Source: Candidatus Hydrogenedentes bacterium CG07_land_8_20_14_0_80_42_17 (GTDB lineage Bacteria > UBA8481). From it: a stretch of 20,685 nt of DNA. The translations under genes were made by a program, and so were the position numbers. The notes under the pieces are model-generated. The model searched no databases. It worked only from the letters and a program-made list of their open reading frames with translations, and was not told where the DNA came from. Location: NCBI GenBank assembly GCA_002780065.1, contig PEWQ01000011.1, positions 1-20,685 on the forward strand, read 5' to 3'. Numbering within the stretch: the first letter of the stretch is position 1; each line of letters starts with the position of its first letter. Below are positions 6,671 to 16,600 of the stretch, piece by piece.

Positions 6671-6805
6671 CGATTCACCTTATATAAGAATATCTTTTCA
6701 TAAGAAATTGGCAAATAAAAATAAGCTACCGGATATAATGGATTTTTTGAATTACTAGATATTATGATATGCTGAGAGTATGAAACGAAAAAAAGAGGAT
6801 ACTTT

Positions 6806-7912
6806 GTGCGAAAAAAATTAATTCTTATTACGTTTGGAATTGTGTTTGGCTTTTTGATTTCAGAATTGATTTTGAGGCTTATCTTCCCTTTGCCGGATAT
6901 TCAGGCTACAAGAGGAATGTATATTTCTGATTCAACTTTAGCTTATAGAATGCGCCCGAACTTTTCATATTTAGGAGAGAGTTTGAATCAATTTGGCTTT
7001 AGAGGGCGAAATTGGGACGAGGATACAGAAATTAGGCATATCGCTTTTTTTGGCGATTCGTTTACATTTGGAACCGGAGTTGACAAATATAGTTTCACTT
7101 TTTCTAAAATAATTGAAAACGAATTGAACAAAAAAAATATTTTGGATAAAAAAATTGAGATTATAAATTTTGGAACCCCGGGATATTCAACGATTCAGGA
7201 AAAATTATTATATGAAAATGCAAAGAGATCTTTGTTTGCAAAGTTTAATCCTGAAATTGTTTTATTATTTTTTTTTCTAGGTAATGATGCTCACGATAAT
7301 GCAACCGGAAATCTTTTTGTTCAGGTTATAGACGGTAATTTAGCGACATATCGGCCTTCGTGGGTGAGATTGAAGCTAGATCCGCTTTTAGGCAAGCTTG
7401 AGTTATATTCGTGGAGCAGGATTATTTTTAGAAAATTGAGATCCCTTTGGCAGAAACAACACAGCAAAGAAGAATTCAATGAAGTTGCTCAGAACGATGC
7501 ATTCTCTATGCTGAGAAAAGATTATGTGAGTCGTGATCCATGGAAAAAAGGCTGGTTAGAAACCGCAAAAACAATTTCTTTATGGAAAAAAAGTTGTGAC
7601 GAAGATTCAAAAATATTTGCGATCGTTATGATTCCTGATTTAGTGCAGATAGATGAGTCATTACAATTGAATATTGCAAAAAAAAATGGCATTAGTTCAG
7701 AAGAGTATGACACTATGCTGCCCAATCGAAAGATTACAGAGATTGCAAATACAAACGGAATCCCGTATCTGGATTTAACGCCTGAAATGAAAAGATGCTC
7801 AGAACCTTCGCGGCTTTATATTCCGCTTGACGGGCATTTTTCTGAAGAAGGCCATAAAATTATTTCGCAACCAGTTGAAAATTTCATAGCTACCATAATT
7901 AGAAATAAATAA
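6806..7912 (+). CDS. SGNH/GDSL-type hydrolase-like protein with N-terminal membrane anchor
   Basis: The 368-residue protein starts at GTG 6806 with AGAGGA about 7 bases upstream. Residues 4-27 form a membrane anchor or signal. The SGNH blocks are visible: block I FFGDSFTFG with nucleophile Ser85; block II NFGTPGYSTIQE with its Gly; block III FLGNDAHDN with GND; and block V PLDGHFSEEGH with the Asp/His pair near the C-terminus. This set suggests an active esterase, acyltransferase or deacetylase acting outside the cytosol on an unknown lipid or polysaccharide substrate. The gene is clearly more A/T-rich than the fdh operon. It ends 41 bases before the glutamate dehydrogenase gene and may be co-transcribed. 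No function beyond the fold is claimed. Confidence 0.75.
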   Translation: MRKKLILITFGIVFGFLISELILRLIFPLPDIQATRGMYISDSTLAYRMRPNFSYLGESLNQFGFRGRNWDEDTEIRHIAFFGDSFTFGTGVDKYSFTFSKIIENELNKKNILDKKIEIINFGTPGYSTIQEKLLYENAKRSLFAKFNPEIVLLFFFLGNDAHDNATGNLFVQVIDGNLATYRPSWVRLKLDPLLGKLELYSWSRIIFRKLRSLWQKQHSKEEFNEVAQNDAFSMLRKDYVSRDPWKKGWLETAKTISLWKKSCDEDSKIFAIVMIPDLVQIDESLQLNIAKKNGISSEEYDTMLPNRKITEIANTNGIPYLDLTPEMKRCSEPSRLYIPLDGHFSEEGHKIISQPVENFIATIIRNK

Positions 7913-7919
7913 ATTGATA

Positions 7920-7947
7920 TTGACGTTTTAAATACAAAGTTCAAAAT
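7920..7947 (+). promoter_or_regulatory. Possible promoter giving a near-leaderless glutamate dehydrogenase mRNA
   Basis: TTGACG at 7920-7925 is followed after 16 bases by CAAAAT at 7942-7947. Transcription would then begin within a base or two of the ATG at 7954. This would explain the absence of a ribosome-binding site, but the -10 match is poor and the gene could also be read from upstream. Confidence 0.2.
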
Positions 7948-7953
7948 AAATTT

Positions 7954-10900
7954 ATGGACAACTTAAAGAAACAAAAGCTTGTATTAGCAAAAAAAAGTTC
8001 TGTAATTTCGGATAACTCTGCAAATTCTATAGCAGATGTTGCGTCTCAGCTAAAATCTCTTTCACAGGGAAATGCTCTGCCGTCTTCGCTAATGAAGAGC
8101 TGGCTCCACGTGCTAGATTGCATCAGTAAATGGGAAGAACAACTTGAAGAGTATTTGAATACTCGCTATGGATCTAGAGGGAAAAAACTCTACTCAAAAT
8201 ATCGAGGTGCGTTTGGAGAATCATATCAGGTTATGGTGACGCCGGAACAAGCGGCTGAAGATATTTATGATCTCGAAGCTTCAGAAGGAAAACTTTTTAT
8301 TAGTTGGGGGAAAACTCAAAAAACTGAAAAAATTTCGATTCTTAAAATTTTCAGTCCTTTGAGCAAATTGCCTATTTCAAGAGTGACGCCGGTTCTGGTT
8401 CACTTTTCATTTATTGTTGAAGATGAAAGTTCATTCGAAATCAAGACTGCTAAGTCTGCAGTTTTTTTACATATATTCAAGATTAGATTGTTAAACGGAA
8501 ACATTATTGACAATAATGAAATGGGGAAAATGATTGCCGATTGCATACGCGAAGCTCTTGAAGAAAAGACGGTTCATGATTCTCTGAATACATTGATGAT
8601 TACTGCGGGATTGGCCACAAAAGAATTGGAGCTCCTCAGAACTATCAGAAATTACGCGCGGCAGATATCGGCGTTGCCTGCTAGAAGTGAAGCAAACAAT
8701 ACTTTGATTTCGCATCCTGAGGCTTCGAAACTGCTTGTTCAGATATTCTCTTCAAAATTTTCGCCTGATAATTCCAAACGTAAAAATCTTGATCATTTGA
8801 TAAATAGATTTATGCAGTATCTTTCTTCTGTGACCTCTATTGACGAAGATCGAACGCTGAGAGTTTTCTTCAATGTGATAGAGTCTGCATTGCGGACGAA
8901 TTATTTTCTTCCTGAGTCAAAGACAATTGCCATAAAGCTTGATTGCTCGAAGATATACCGAATGCCTGAGCCAAGACCGTGGCGTGAGATTTATGTTTAC
9001 GGCGGCAAAGTTATGGAGGGCTGTCATCTTCGCGGAGGCCCTGTTGCGAGAGGCGGGATCAGATGGTCTGAAAGGCCTGCGGATTTCAGAACTGAAATTC
9101 TTGGTTTGATGAAAACTCAAATAACTAAAAATGCTCAGATTGTTCCTACCGGTGCTAAGGGCGGATTTGTGGTGAAACGCCAGTGCGACAAAAATAACTT
9201 TTTTGCCGAAGTTGAATCATGCTATCGGCTTTTGATTTCCTCTTTGCTTGAAATTCAGGATAACCTCGATAATAACGGAAAAGTAATTCATCAGGCAAAT
9301 GTTGTTGCTTATGATGGAGATGATACTTATCTCGTTGTTGCGGCTGACAAAGGCACTGCATCTTTTTCAGATGTTGCTAATGAGTTGTCTAAACGATACG
9401 GGTTTTGGCTTGGAGATGCATTTGCTTCAGGAGGCTCGAACGGCTTTGATCATAAGATAGAAGGCATTACAGCTAAAGGCGCATGGACTTCAGCAGAAAG
9501 GCATTTTAGGGACCTTGGCAAAAATATTGCAAAAGAAACTTTTATTGCAGTCGGAATCGGAGATATGTCCGGTGATGTTTTCGGAAATGGAATGTTGCTT
9601 TCGAAAAACCTTAAGCTGATAGCGGCTTTTGATCACCGCGATATTTTTATAGACCCTGACCCTCATCCGACAAAGTCGTTAGCTGAAAGAAAACGTCTCT
9701 TCAATTTGAAACGTTCCTCATGGCAGGATTACAACAAAAAATTATTGTCGAAGGGCGGTTGCGTTTTTTCTCGAGCTAAGAAGAGTTTAGCTCTTTCAAT
9801 CGAAGCACGTAAAGTTTTGGGCATATCCGAAACTTCAATCGACCCTGACAGCCTTATCAGAGCTATTCTTTCTGCAAATGTTGACCTGCTTTACAACGGA
9901 GGCATAGGAACTTACGTCAAGGCAGGTCATGAACATAATTCTGAAGTTGGTGATCCTCAAAATGATTCAGTCAGAATCAGCGCGGGAAATTTGCATGCTA
10001 AAATAGTTGTTGAGGGAGGTAATCTTGGATTCACTCAAGCAGCTAGAATTGAATACGCTTTGAACGGAGGAAGGATATACACGGACGCGATCGATAATTC
10101 AGCCGGAGTGGATTTGTCTGATCACGAAGTTAATCTGAAGATTCTTTTGGACGGTTCGAGAAAATATAATTCGAAGACTCGTAGTTCGTTACTGAAAAAG
10201 TTTAAGAGTTCTATAATCGACGATGTGCTTTCAGATAATTATGAACAGACATTGGCTGTTGCGCTCGATGAAATAAGGTCTAGGCGCCGCCTTACGCCAT
10301 TTGCAAATACGATTGCGGATCTGGAAAAAAGAGGAATATTGAATTCCCAGTTGGAAGGTCTGCCCGATCCGGATGAATTACGGGATAGGTTGAAAGAAGG
10401 TGTCGGACTCACTAGACCCGAACTCTCTGTTTTGCTCTCGTATGCCAAGATCGATACGAAAGCCCGCCTTTATGATTCTCCGATTACGCATAAACATTAT
10501 TTGGATGATTTTATGCCGCTCTATTTTGCTCCGGAAATCAGAAGAGAATTAGGTTCTGAGATATTCAAACACAAACTCAAAGACAATATACTTGTGACCG
10601 TTCTTACCGATAGGCTGGTGAATTTGCATGGCTCTACGGTCATTTATAGAATGACCTCAGAATTGGGTTTGTCTGCTTCGCGCGTCTCGGAATGCTTGAT
10701 AGTTGCAAGCGAGGCACTTGATATTAAAACTCTTAAAAAAGAAATATGCAGGCTAGATGGAAAAATTCCTTCGTCGATTCAATATGAAGAATTAATCAGA
10801 CTCGAAGAATCTGTAGTTCTTGCGGCAAGGTGGCTAGTCCGAAACGCTCCCGACCTAAGAAACAAATTGCAAAAAACAATTGAAACTTATCGCGCTCTTC

Positions 10901-11412
10901 CTTCGAAATTCAGCAAATTTTTGAAAAATATTCTGCCTGAACGAGATCGAAATGTGATGGAGCAATCTGCGGAGTGTAAAGTATCTCTGGGTATTGAGCG
11001 CAGTTTAGCGGAAAAACTTTCTTTTTATGAACACGTTCCAACTATGCTCGATGCATTTGCACTCTCAAGAAAATATAATTTATCTTTGCATTCTTCTGCG
11101 AAGACTCTTTATGAAGTGGGAGATATGCTTAGATTGGGATACCTCATTGAACAGATAAGAGCGCTTCCTGCCAGAACAGATTGGGATTATTCAGCCGCCG
11201 CTGATGTGGTGGCTGACTTGAGGCGTTCGAGAAGACGGATTGCTTCGCGGCTTATGGAACTCTCTATGAATATAGACAGCTACTGTAAGGAGAGATATCG
11301 CTCCACGGCTAACCTGCAGTCTTCGATAGCACGTATTGAAAGCGAAAAACCTGATTCAGTGTCTTCTTACATAGTTATCTCGAATCAACTGCAGAATCTA
11401 GCATCTTTGTAA
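7954..11412 (+). CDS. NAD-dependent glutamate dehydrogenase, large type
   Basis: The 1152-residue protein converts glutamate to 2-oxoglutarate and ammonium with NAD. The catalytic core carries signatures of the bacterial large NAD-GDH family: PRPWREIYVYG near residue 340, EGCHLRGGPVARGGIRWSER, FRTEILGLMKTQ, and the PTGAKGGF loop with Lys402. The dinucleotide-domain segments follow: NVVAYDGDDTYLVVAADKGT from residue 449, GDAFASGGSNGFDHK, and GIGDMSGDVFGNGM at 534-547. The long C-terminal region (about 720-1152) also fits the family. Bacterial relatives often have about 1600 residues; here the core begins roughly 450 residues earlier, so the N-terminal extension is largely missing. The ATG has no Shine-Dalgarno. 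Cytoplasmic; probably supplies or drains ammonium from amino acid use. Confidence 0.88.
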   Translation: MDNLKKQKLVLAKKSSVISDNSANSIADVASQLKSLSQGNALPSSLMKSWLHVLDCISKWEEQLEEYLNTRYGSRGKKLYSKYRGAFGESYQVMVTPEQAAEDIYDLEASEGKLFISWGKTQKTEKISILKIFSPLSKLPISRVTPVLVHFSFIVEDESSFEIKTAKSAVFLHIFKIRLLNGNIIDNNEMGKMIADCIREALEEKTVHDSLNTLMITAGLATKELELLRTIRNYARQISALPARSEANNTLISHPEASKLLVQIFSSKFSPDNSKRKNLDHLINRFMQYLSSVTSIDEDRTLRVFFNVIESALRTNYFLPESKTIAIKLDCSKIYRMPEPRPWREIYVYGGKVMEGCHLRGGPVARGGIRWSERPADFRTEILGLMKTQITKNAQIVPTGAKGGFVVKRQCDKNNFFAEVESCYRLLISSLLEIQDNLDNNGKVIHQANVVAYDGDDTYLVVAADKGTASFSDVANELSKRYGFWLGDAFASGGSNGFDHKIEGITAKGAWTSAERHFRDLGKNIAKETFIAVGIGDMSGDVFGNGMLLSKNLKLIAAFDHRDIFIDPDPHPTKSLAERKRLFNLKRSSWQDYNKKLLSKGGCVFSRAKKSLALSIEARKVLGISETSIDPDSLIRAILSANVDLLYNGGIGTYVKAGHEHNSEVGDPQNDSVRISAGNLHAKIVVEGGNLGFTQAARIEYALNGGRIYTDAIDNSAGVDLSDHEVNLKILLDGSRKYNSKTRSSLLKKFKSSIIDDVLSDNYEQTLAVALDEIRSRRRLTPFANTIADLEKRGILNSQLEGLPDPDELRDRLKEGVGLTRPELSVLLSYAKIDTKARLYDSPITHKHYLDDFMPLYFAPEIRRELGSEIFKHKLKDNILVTVLTDRLVNLHGSTVIYRMTSELGLSASRVSECLIVASEALDIKTLKKEICRLDGKIPSSIQYEELIRLEESVVLAARWLVRNAPDLRNKLQKTIETYRALPSKFSKFLKNILPERDRNVMEQSAECKVSLGIERSLAEKLSFYEHVPTMLDAFALSRKYNLSLHSSAKTLYEVGDMLRLGYLIEQIRALPARTDWDYSAAADVVADLRRSRRRIASRLMELSMNIDSYCKERYRSTANLQSSIARIESEKPDSVSSYIVISNQLQNLASL

Positions 11413-11747
11413 TTTTTTGCGCGGATGCAGTAAGTGGGGGCTGTGTTGGGTAAGTGTGGTCAGAATTTTAAAGTTCAATTACAGCTCTGCGGTTTTGTTT
11501 ATACCATTTAGAATTAGTTCCTAATACCTTTTGAAATAATTGCAATTGTGAAATATAGCGCCACTTTTTTATTTGCAATTTATTCTATAGGAATTTATTT
11601 AGTTAATATGTTGCAATTCTCAACATATAAAAATCAGTGCTTAATCTAAATTTAAAATAAAATTACTATTGACATATAATTAAAATAATACTTTTATCTT
11701 ATACAGGAGATGTTAAATTGATAACAAATCAAAAGGAGGATTTACTT
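11413..11747 (+). promoter_or_regulatory. 335-bp gene-free region upstream of the porin/fdh operon, with candidate promoter and repeated operator-like sites
   Basis: I see no gene here. TTGACA at 11669-11674 is followed after 17 bases by TTTTAT (11692-11697), a fair sigma-70-type promoter with a leader of about 45 bases. Upstream, TTGCAATT occurs three times, at 11540-11547, 11573-11580 and 11611-11618. The first sits in the palindrome AATTGCAATT (11538-11547). The third sits in an inverted repeat ATGTTG-N7-CAACAT (11608-11626). These are reasonable regulator-binding candidates. The glutamate dehydrogenase gene shows no clear hairpin terminator at the left edge. Confidence 0.4.
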
Positions 11748-12854
11748 ATGATTCGGGATTTAATTGTTTGCATTATGGTGACGATGGTGGTTGCGTCCTC
11801 TGCGCTTGCAGAGACTGTCAATAGCAAGCTGAACACTACCATCTATGGGTTCATACAAGGAGACGTTATCTACTCAACCGATGATCCTGCCGATATAGGA
11901 CGATCAATTAATAATCGTCGGACGACACCTACACAAGGAGACCTAAATTTTTCGGCGCAATATACTCGATTAGGACTCAATATCAATGCCCCGACTCGAG
12001 GAGATTGGAATGTTCTCGGCAATGTGGAGATTGACTTTGCCAATGCACCCACAACATCGAATCCAAATCTTCGACTTCGACATGGATATGTGCAAGCTAA
12101 AAATGGTTCATTTGGTTTACTTGTCGGTCAAACATGGATGCTCTTAGCCCAGCAAAATCCGAATACAATCAATTACAACGGATATCTGGGCAGGGCAGGA
12201 AACCTGTGGTCACGGTATCCCCAGGTTAGATTCAGTGGTTACCTCGACAAGTTTACGCTCGAAGGAGCGGTCTTGAAGATGACCAACGACAATAATACTG
12301 CCACCGCGCATTCGTTAACGGAAGAACCTCGATATCAAGCTCGACTCGCTTACAAAGGAGATCTTTTTGGTATTAAGAATGCTTTAATTGCTGTTGGAGG
12401 CGACATAGGAAAATACGGACTCTCAACAGGACCGACTGAGATTGCCGCCAAATCCCATGCAGTTGCCGCTGAAATGAATTTGCCTATAAATAGACTTACG
12501 CTGAACGGCGAGATCTTCTGGGCAAAAAATGAATCACTACTTTTGGGGTCGTGTGGAGTTAATCCCACTTCCAAAGATTCGGATATTACTTCGCTTGGAG
12601 GATACATCAATATTAACTACAAGATATCCGACAAGCTCTGGATGAATGTAGGATACGGCTCAGAAGAAAACAAAGCCGAAAAAATTGCCGTTAATTCAGC
12701 TCGACAAAATACGGTCATATTCGGTAATATCGGCTACAAATTAACAAGTGACCTATCGTTAATTGGAGAATACACATGGAACGAAACCAATTTCAAAGGA
12801 TTCGATAAATTAAGCAACAATCGATATCAGTTTGCCGTCAAGTACGATTTCTAA
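11748..12854 (+). CDS. Outer-membrane porin (DcaP-like beta-barrel)
   Basis: The chosen ATG at 11748 has a strong AAAGGAGG just upstream. It gives 368 residues with a classic signal peptide (MIRDLIVCIMVTMVVASSALA, cut before ETVNSK). The mature part alternates polar and aromatic residues as in barrel strands and ends in YQFAVKYDF, whose terminal Phe is the usual outer-membrane assembly signal. The segments LRLRHGYVQAKNGSFGLLVGQTW and NLWSRYPQVRFSGYL (each read as one stretch) are like those of DcaP-type trimeric porins. It lies 22 bases before fdhE and appears to lead the formate dehydrogenase operon, so it may let formate or another small anion through the outer membrane; that is inference. 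An in-frame TTG at 11718 is less likely. Confidence 0.75.
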   Translation: MIRDLIVCIMVTMVVASSALAETVNSKLNTTIYGFIQGDVIYSTDDPADIGRSINNRRTTPTQGDLNFSAQYTRLGLNINAPTRGDWNVLGNVEIDFANAPTTSNPNLRLRHGYVQAKNGSFGLLVGQTWMLLAQQNPNTINYNGYLGRAGNLWSRYPQVRFSGYLDKFTLEGAVLKMTNDNNTATAHSLTEEPRYQARLAYKGDLFGIKNALIAVGGDIGKYGLSTGPTEIAAKSHAVAAEMNLPINRLTLNGEIFWAKNESLLLGSCGVNPTSKDSDITSLGGYININYKISDKLWMNVGYGSEENKAEKIAVNSARQNTVIFGNIGYKLTSDLSLIGEYTWNETNFKGFDKLSNNRYQFAVKYDF

Positions 12855-12876
12855 TGTTCTCTAAAGGGAAACGACG

Positions 12877-13680
12877 ATGAGAGAACTGAACTGTATTCTC
12901 GATGATATTGACGTTTATCAAAAGCGGATAAACGGGAGTGCTCAGACGCCAAAAGAGATATTCACATTTCAGCGAGAGCTTTTAGCTATGCAACTTGCAG
13001 TTCTTAAAGAATATCCACTATCGTTGCCATCCAAAGAAGAGATTGTCTTACGGCTAAAGCGAGATAAAAGAATTTTGTCGCCGAAAGATTTCACCGAACC
13101 GTTATGGACAGAACTTTTAAACGTTACAAAAAAGATCGTCGAAGAGCAGTTGCCTGAAGCTATGCGCTCTGAAGCCTTTAATAAAGATGATATTTCTGCT
13201 TTCATCTGGCAACTTTCAGCTCGACCGATTGTTATGAGTCTTCGAAGTCAGGCTGAAGAAATTATTAGAAAGTGGAAAGACCCGAATTGTCCGGTTTGCG
13301 GCGGCGGCGCAACATTCAACAGGATTCGTGTTGAAGGAACGAGAACTCTCGCTTGCTCATGGTGCAATGCGGAATGGGGCTTCGAGCGATTTCGTTGCGC
13401 ATTTTGCGGAGAGAATGATTCGGATAAGTTCCGACATTGGATTCTGGAAGGGAACATTCCTTACCGAATCGAGTTATGTCATACCTGTCGGCATTATTTG
13501 AAAGTGCTTACGGAGGAGAAATTGCCTGAAGAGGAACGTGATGGGAGGAGACCTCTTTGGGTGGAGGATATAGGCACATTATTTCTTGATATTGCCGCAG
13601 AGAAAGCAGGTTTCCATCGTGATGGACTGCTTGGCTTGAGAGCAGGGAAAGTGGAAGAAGCTATCAGTTTAATGTCATAA
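12877..13680 (+). CDS. fdhE: Formate dehydrogenase accessory protein FdhE
   Basis: The 267-residue protein has an N-terminal helical region (about 1-130) and a C-terminal zinc/iron-binding part. Four CXXC pairs are visible, at C138/C141 (CPVC), C160/C163 (CSWC), C174/C177 (CAFC) and C201/C204 (CHTC). The order and the text around them (CPVCGG, LACSWCNAEW, RCAFCGE, ELCHTCRHYLK) match FdhE. FdhE binds the formate dehydrogenase catalytic subunit in the cytoplasm and is needed for its maturation before Tat export. The start at ATG 12877 follows AAAGGG. The gene stands 16 bases before fdhA, as expected for a dedicated chaperone. Confidence 0.9.
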   Translation: MRELNCILDDIDVYQKRINGSAQTPKEIFTFQRELLAMQLAVLKEYPLSLPSKEEIVLRLKRDKRILSPKDFTEPLWTELLNVTKKIVEEQLPEAMRSEAFNKDDISAFIWQLSARPIVMSLRSQAEEIIRKWKDPNCPVCGGGATFNRIRVEGTRTLACSWCNAEWGFERFRCAFCGENDSDKFRHWILEGNIPYRIELCHTCRHYLKVLTEEKLPEEERDGRRPLWVEDIGTLFLDIAAEKAGFHRDGLLGLRAGKVEEAISLMS

Positions 13681-13696
13681 AAGAAGGAGAAGGAGC

Positions 13697-16600
13697 ATGA
13701 AACAAAATGACCAAATAAATTTAAACAGAAGAGAGTTTCTTGGTCGGTCGCTTGGTGTCGGCGGAGCATGGATGTGTTGGGATCTTTTCGGTTGGTCTAA
13801 AGCAGAGGCAACAACTTATGCTGAAAGTTTTAAGCTCACCGATACAAAGGAGTCTCTCACCATCTGCCCATATTGCGGAGTTGGATGCGGTATGTGGGTT
13901 CACACCAGAGATAACAAAGTAGTGAACTTAGGAGGAGATCCTGACCATCCAATCAACGAAGGCGCACTTTGCAGTAAGGGCAATGCACTTCAGGAGATAT
14001 CGTGGAGCCCGCGCCGATTGCGTAAGGTGAAGTATCGTGCCCCAGGTAGTAGCACTTGGGTTGAAAAAGATATGTCATGGGCAATAGCTGAAATCGCTCA
14101 ACGCATCAAGAAGACGCGAGACGCGTCATTTCTGAAGACAGATGATGCAGGAACCACGGTGAACCGAACTGAAAATTTAGCTGTTATTGGCGGAGCATCG
14201 CTCGACAACGAAGAGTGCTATCTCATTTACAAGCTTACTCGTGCTCTTGGCGTGGTTTACTTCGAACATCAAGCGCGCGTCTGTCACTCTTCAACCGTCG
14301 GTGCTCTCGGCCCCTCCTTCGGCCGCGGTGCCATGACTAACCACTGGATCGATATCAAGAATGCGGATGTCGTCTTCATCATCGGCTCAAATCCTGCAGA
14401 GAACCATCCTATGAGCTTCCGCTGGATTACACGGGCGCGAGAAGAACGTGGAGCGAAAGTCATTGTAGCAGACCCGCGATTTACTCGATCTGCGAGCCTC
14501 GCTGATCTCTATGTTCGACATAGGCCCGGAACGGATATTGCGCTCATCAATGGGATGATCAATTACGCTCTGGAAAATAATCTCATTCATGAAGATTATG
14601 TTCGTGAATACACCAATGCATCATTTTTAGTGAATGAGGGATTTAAGTTTGAAGATGGACTCTTCACTGGCTATGACGCGGAGAAGCGTAATTACGATAC
14701 TGCAACATGGAATTATCAAAAGGATGCTACTGGTAATGTAATTCAAGACAAAACTCTTAAAAATTCGAGAACGGTTTTTTCTCTTCTTAAGGCGCATATG
14801 AGTCGTTACACACTTGATATGGTAAGCAAAGTTACCGGGGTTGACAAAGGGACACTGGATGAGATGTATAAGCTTTATTGCTCGACTGGCGCACCAGACA
14901 AGACAGGAACAATTCTCTATGCAATGGGTGCCACCCAGCATACTGTCGGAGTTCAGTACATTCGCGGTTATGCTATTCTTCAGTTATTACTTGGGAACAT
15001 AGGCGTGGCTGGTGGTGGCATCAATGCTATGCGTGGTGAATCTAATGTGCAAGGCTCTACGGATATGGCACTGCTTGCTCATCTCGTGCCGGGATATATG
15101 GCTATTCCAAATGTAGCTAAGCATCCAACACTAAAAGATTACCTTGAGAAAGAGACTCCAAAGACCGGCTACTGGATCAACAAACCGAAATTCTTTGTGA
15201 GCTTCTTGAAGGCTATGTGGGGCGATGCGGCAACTCAAGAGAACGACTTCTGTTATAATTATATGCCAAAGGTTGGGAAGGGATTTCAGGGAGCAGGTTA
15301 CTCGTGGCTCCCATTATTCGAGGCATTAGCAGGAGGGAACATTAAAGGAATGATGGTTTGGGGGATGAATCCTGCAGTTTCCAGTCCGAATGTAAATAAA
15401 GCTTATCGTGGATTCGAAAAACTCGAGTGGCTTGCGGCATTCGATCTATGGGAGACAGAAACTGCTTCTTTCTGGAAACGTCCAGGTGCTGATCCGTCAA
15501 AGATTCAGACTGAGGTTTTTCTTTTTCCTGCCGCGGCAAGTTTTGAAAAAGAAGGAAGCATAACAAACTCAGGTCGCTGGATACAATGGCGCACTGCCGC
15601 TGTACCACCGTTGGGTGAAGCTAAAAGCGACCTCTGGTACCTCAATGCGGTTCAACAGGAGCTTAGCAGATTATATGCTGCTGATGCTCAAGCTATATTC
15701 CCGGATCCAATTGTGAAACTCAACTGGGATTATGGCAAAGACGAGCCGGATGTACATCTTGTTGCGCGTGAAATCAACGGCTACACCGTAGCCGACAAAA
15801 AACAAGTTGCTAATTTTACGAAGCTAGCTGAAGACGGTTCAACTGCGTGCGGAAACTGGATATATTCTGGATTCTATCCGGGCTCAGAGAAGAAGGATAA
15901 TTTAGCGGCGCGGAGAGGAAAAGAGGATAAAAGCGGATTAGGACTTTATCCAATGTGGTCCTATGCATGGCCGGTCAATCGCAGAATTGTTTACAATCGC
16001 GCTTCTGCTGATCTTCTTGGAAGACCTTGGGACCCAAAACGGGAATTAGTCCGCTGGGACGTGGCTAAAGGTAATTGGGTCAATTCAGATGTACCTGACT
16101 TTGGCTGGAAAGATGCAAAGACAGGAGAGCAGATTCCTCCGGACAAATCCGGTTCGGCACCTTATATAATGTTGCCTGAACTAAAAGCCCGGCTCTTCGT
16201 TCCAAATGGTGTTGTGCGAGACGGCCCTTACACTGAGCACTATGAGCCACTCGAAAGCCCTGTTAAGAATCTTCTTTCATCTCAACAGAACAATCCTGTG
16301 ATCAAGATTTGGAAGACAGAGGGAAACGATGTAGCAGGAATTGATGACCCGAACTTTCCGTTGATTGCTACGACCTTTCGTCTCACCGAACACTGGCAGG
16401 CTGGAGCTATGACTCGAAACCTTTCGCTTCTGACAGAATTGATGCCTGAGATGTTTGTGGAGATGAGTCCTGAACTGGCATCGGCAAAAGGTATTGTGAA
16501 CGACGAATGGGTTTTGGTAGTAAGCGCTCGAGGCCAATGTCGGGCTAAAGCTAATGTATCACCGCGAATGAAAGCTGTTGAGCTCAACGGTGTGAAACAC

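Noticed and set aside
14282-14400. Selenocysteine insertion element in fdhA
   Set aside because: The codon is TGT and not TGA, so no such element is needed; I saw no reason to call one.
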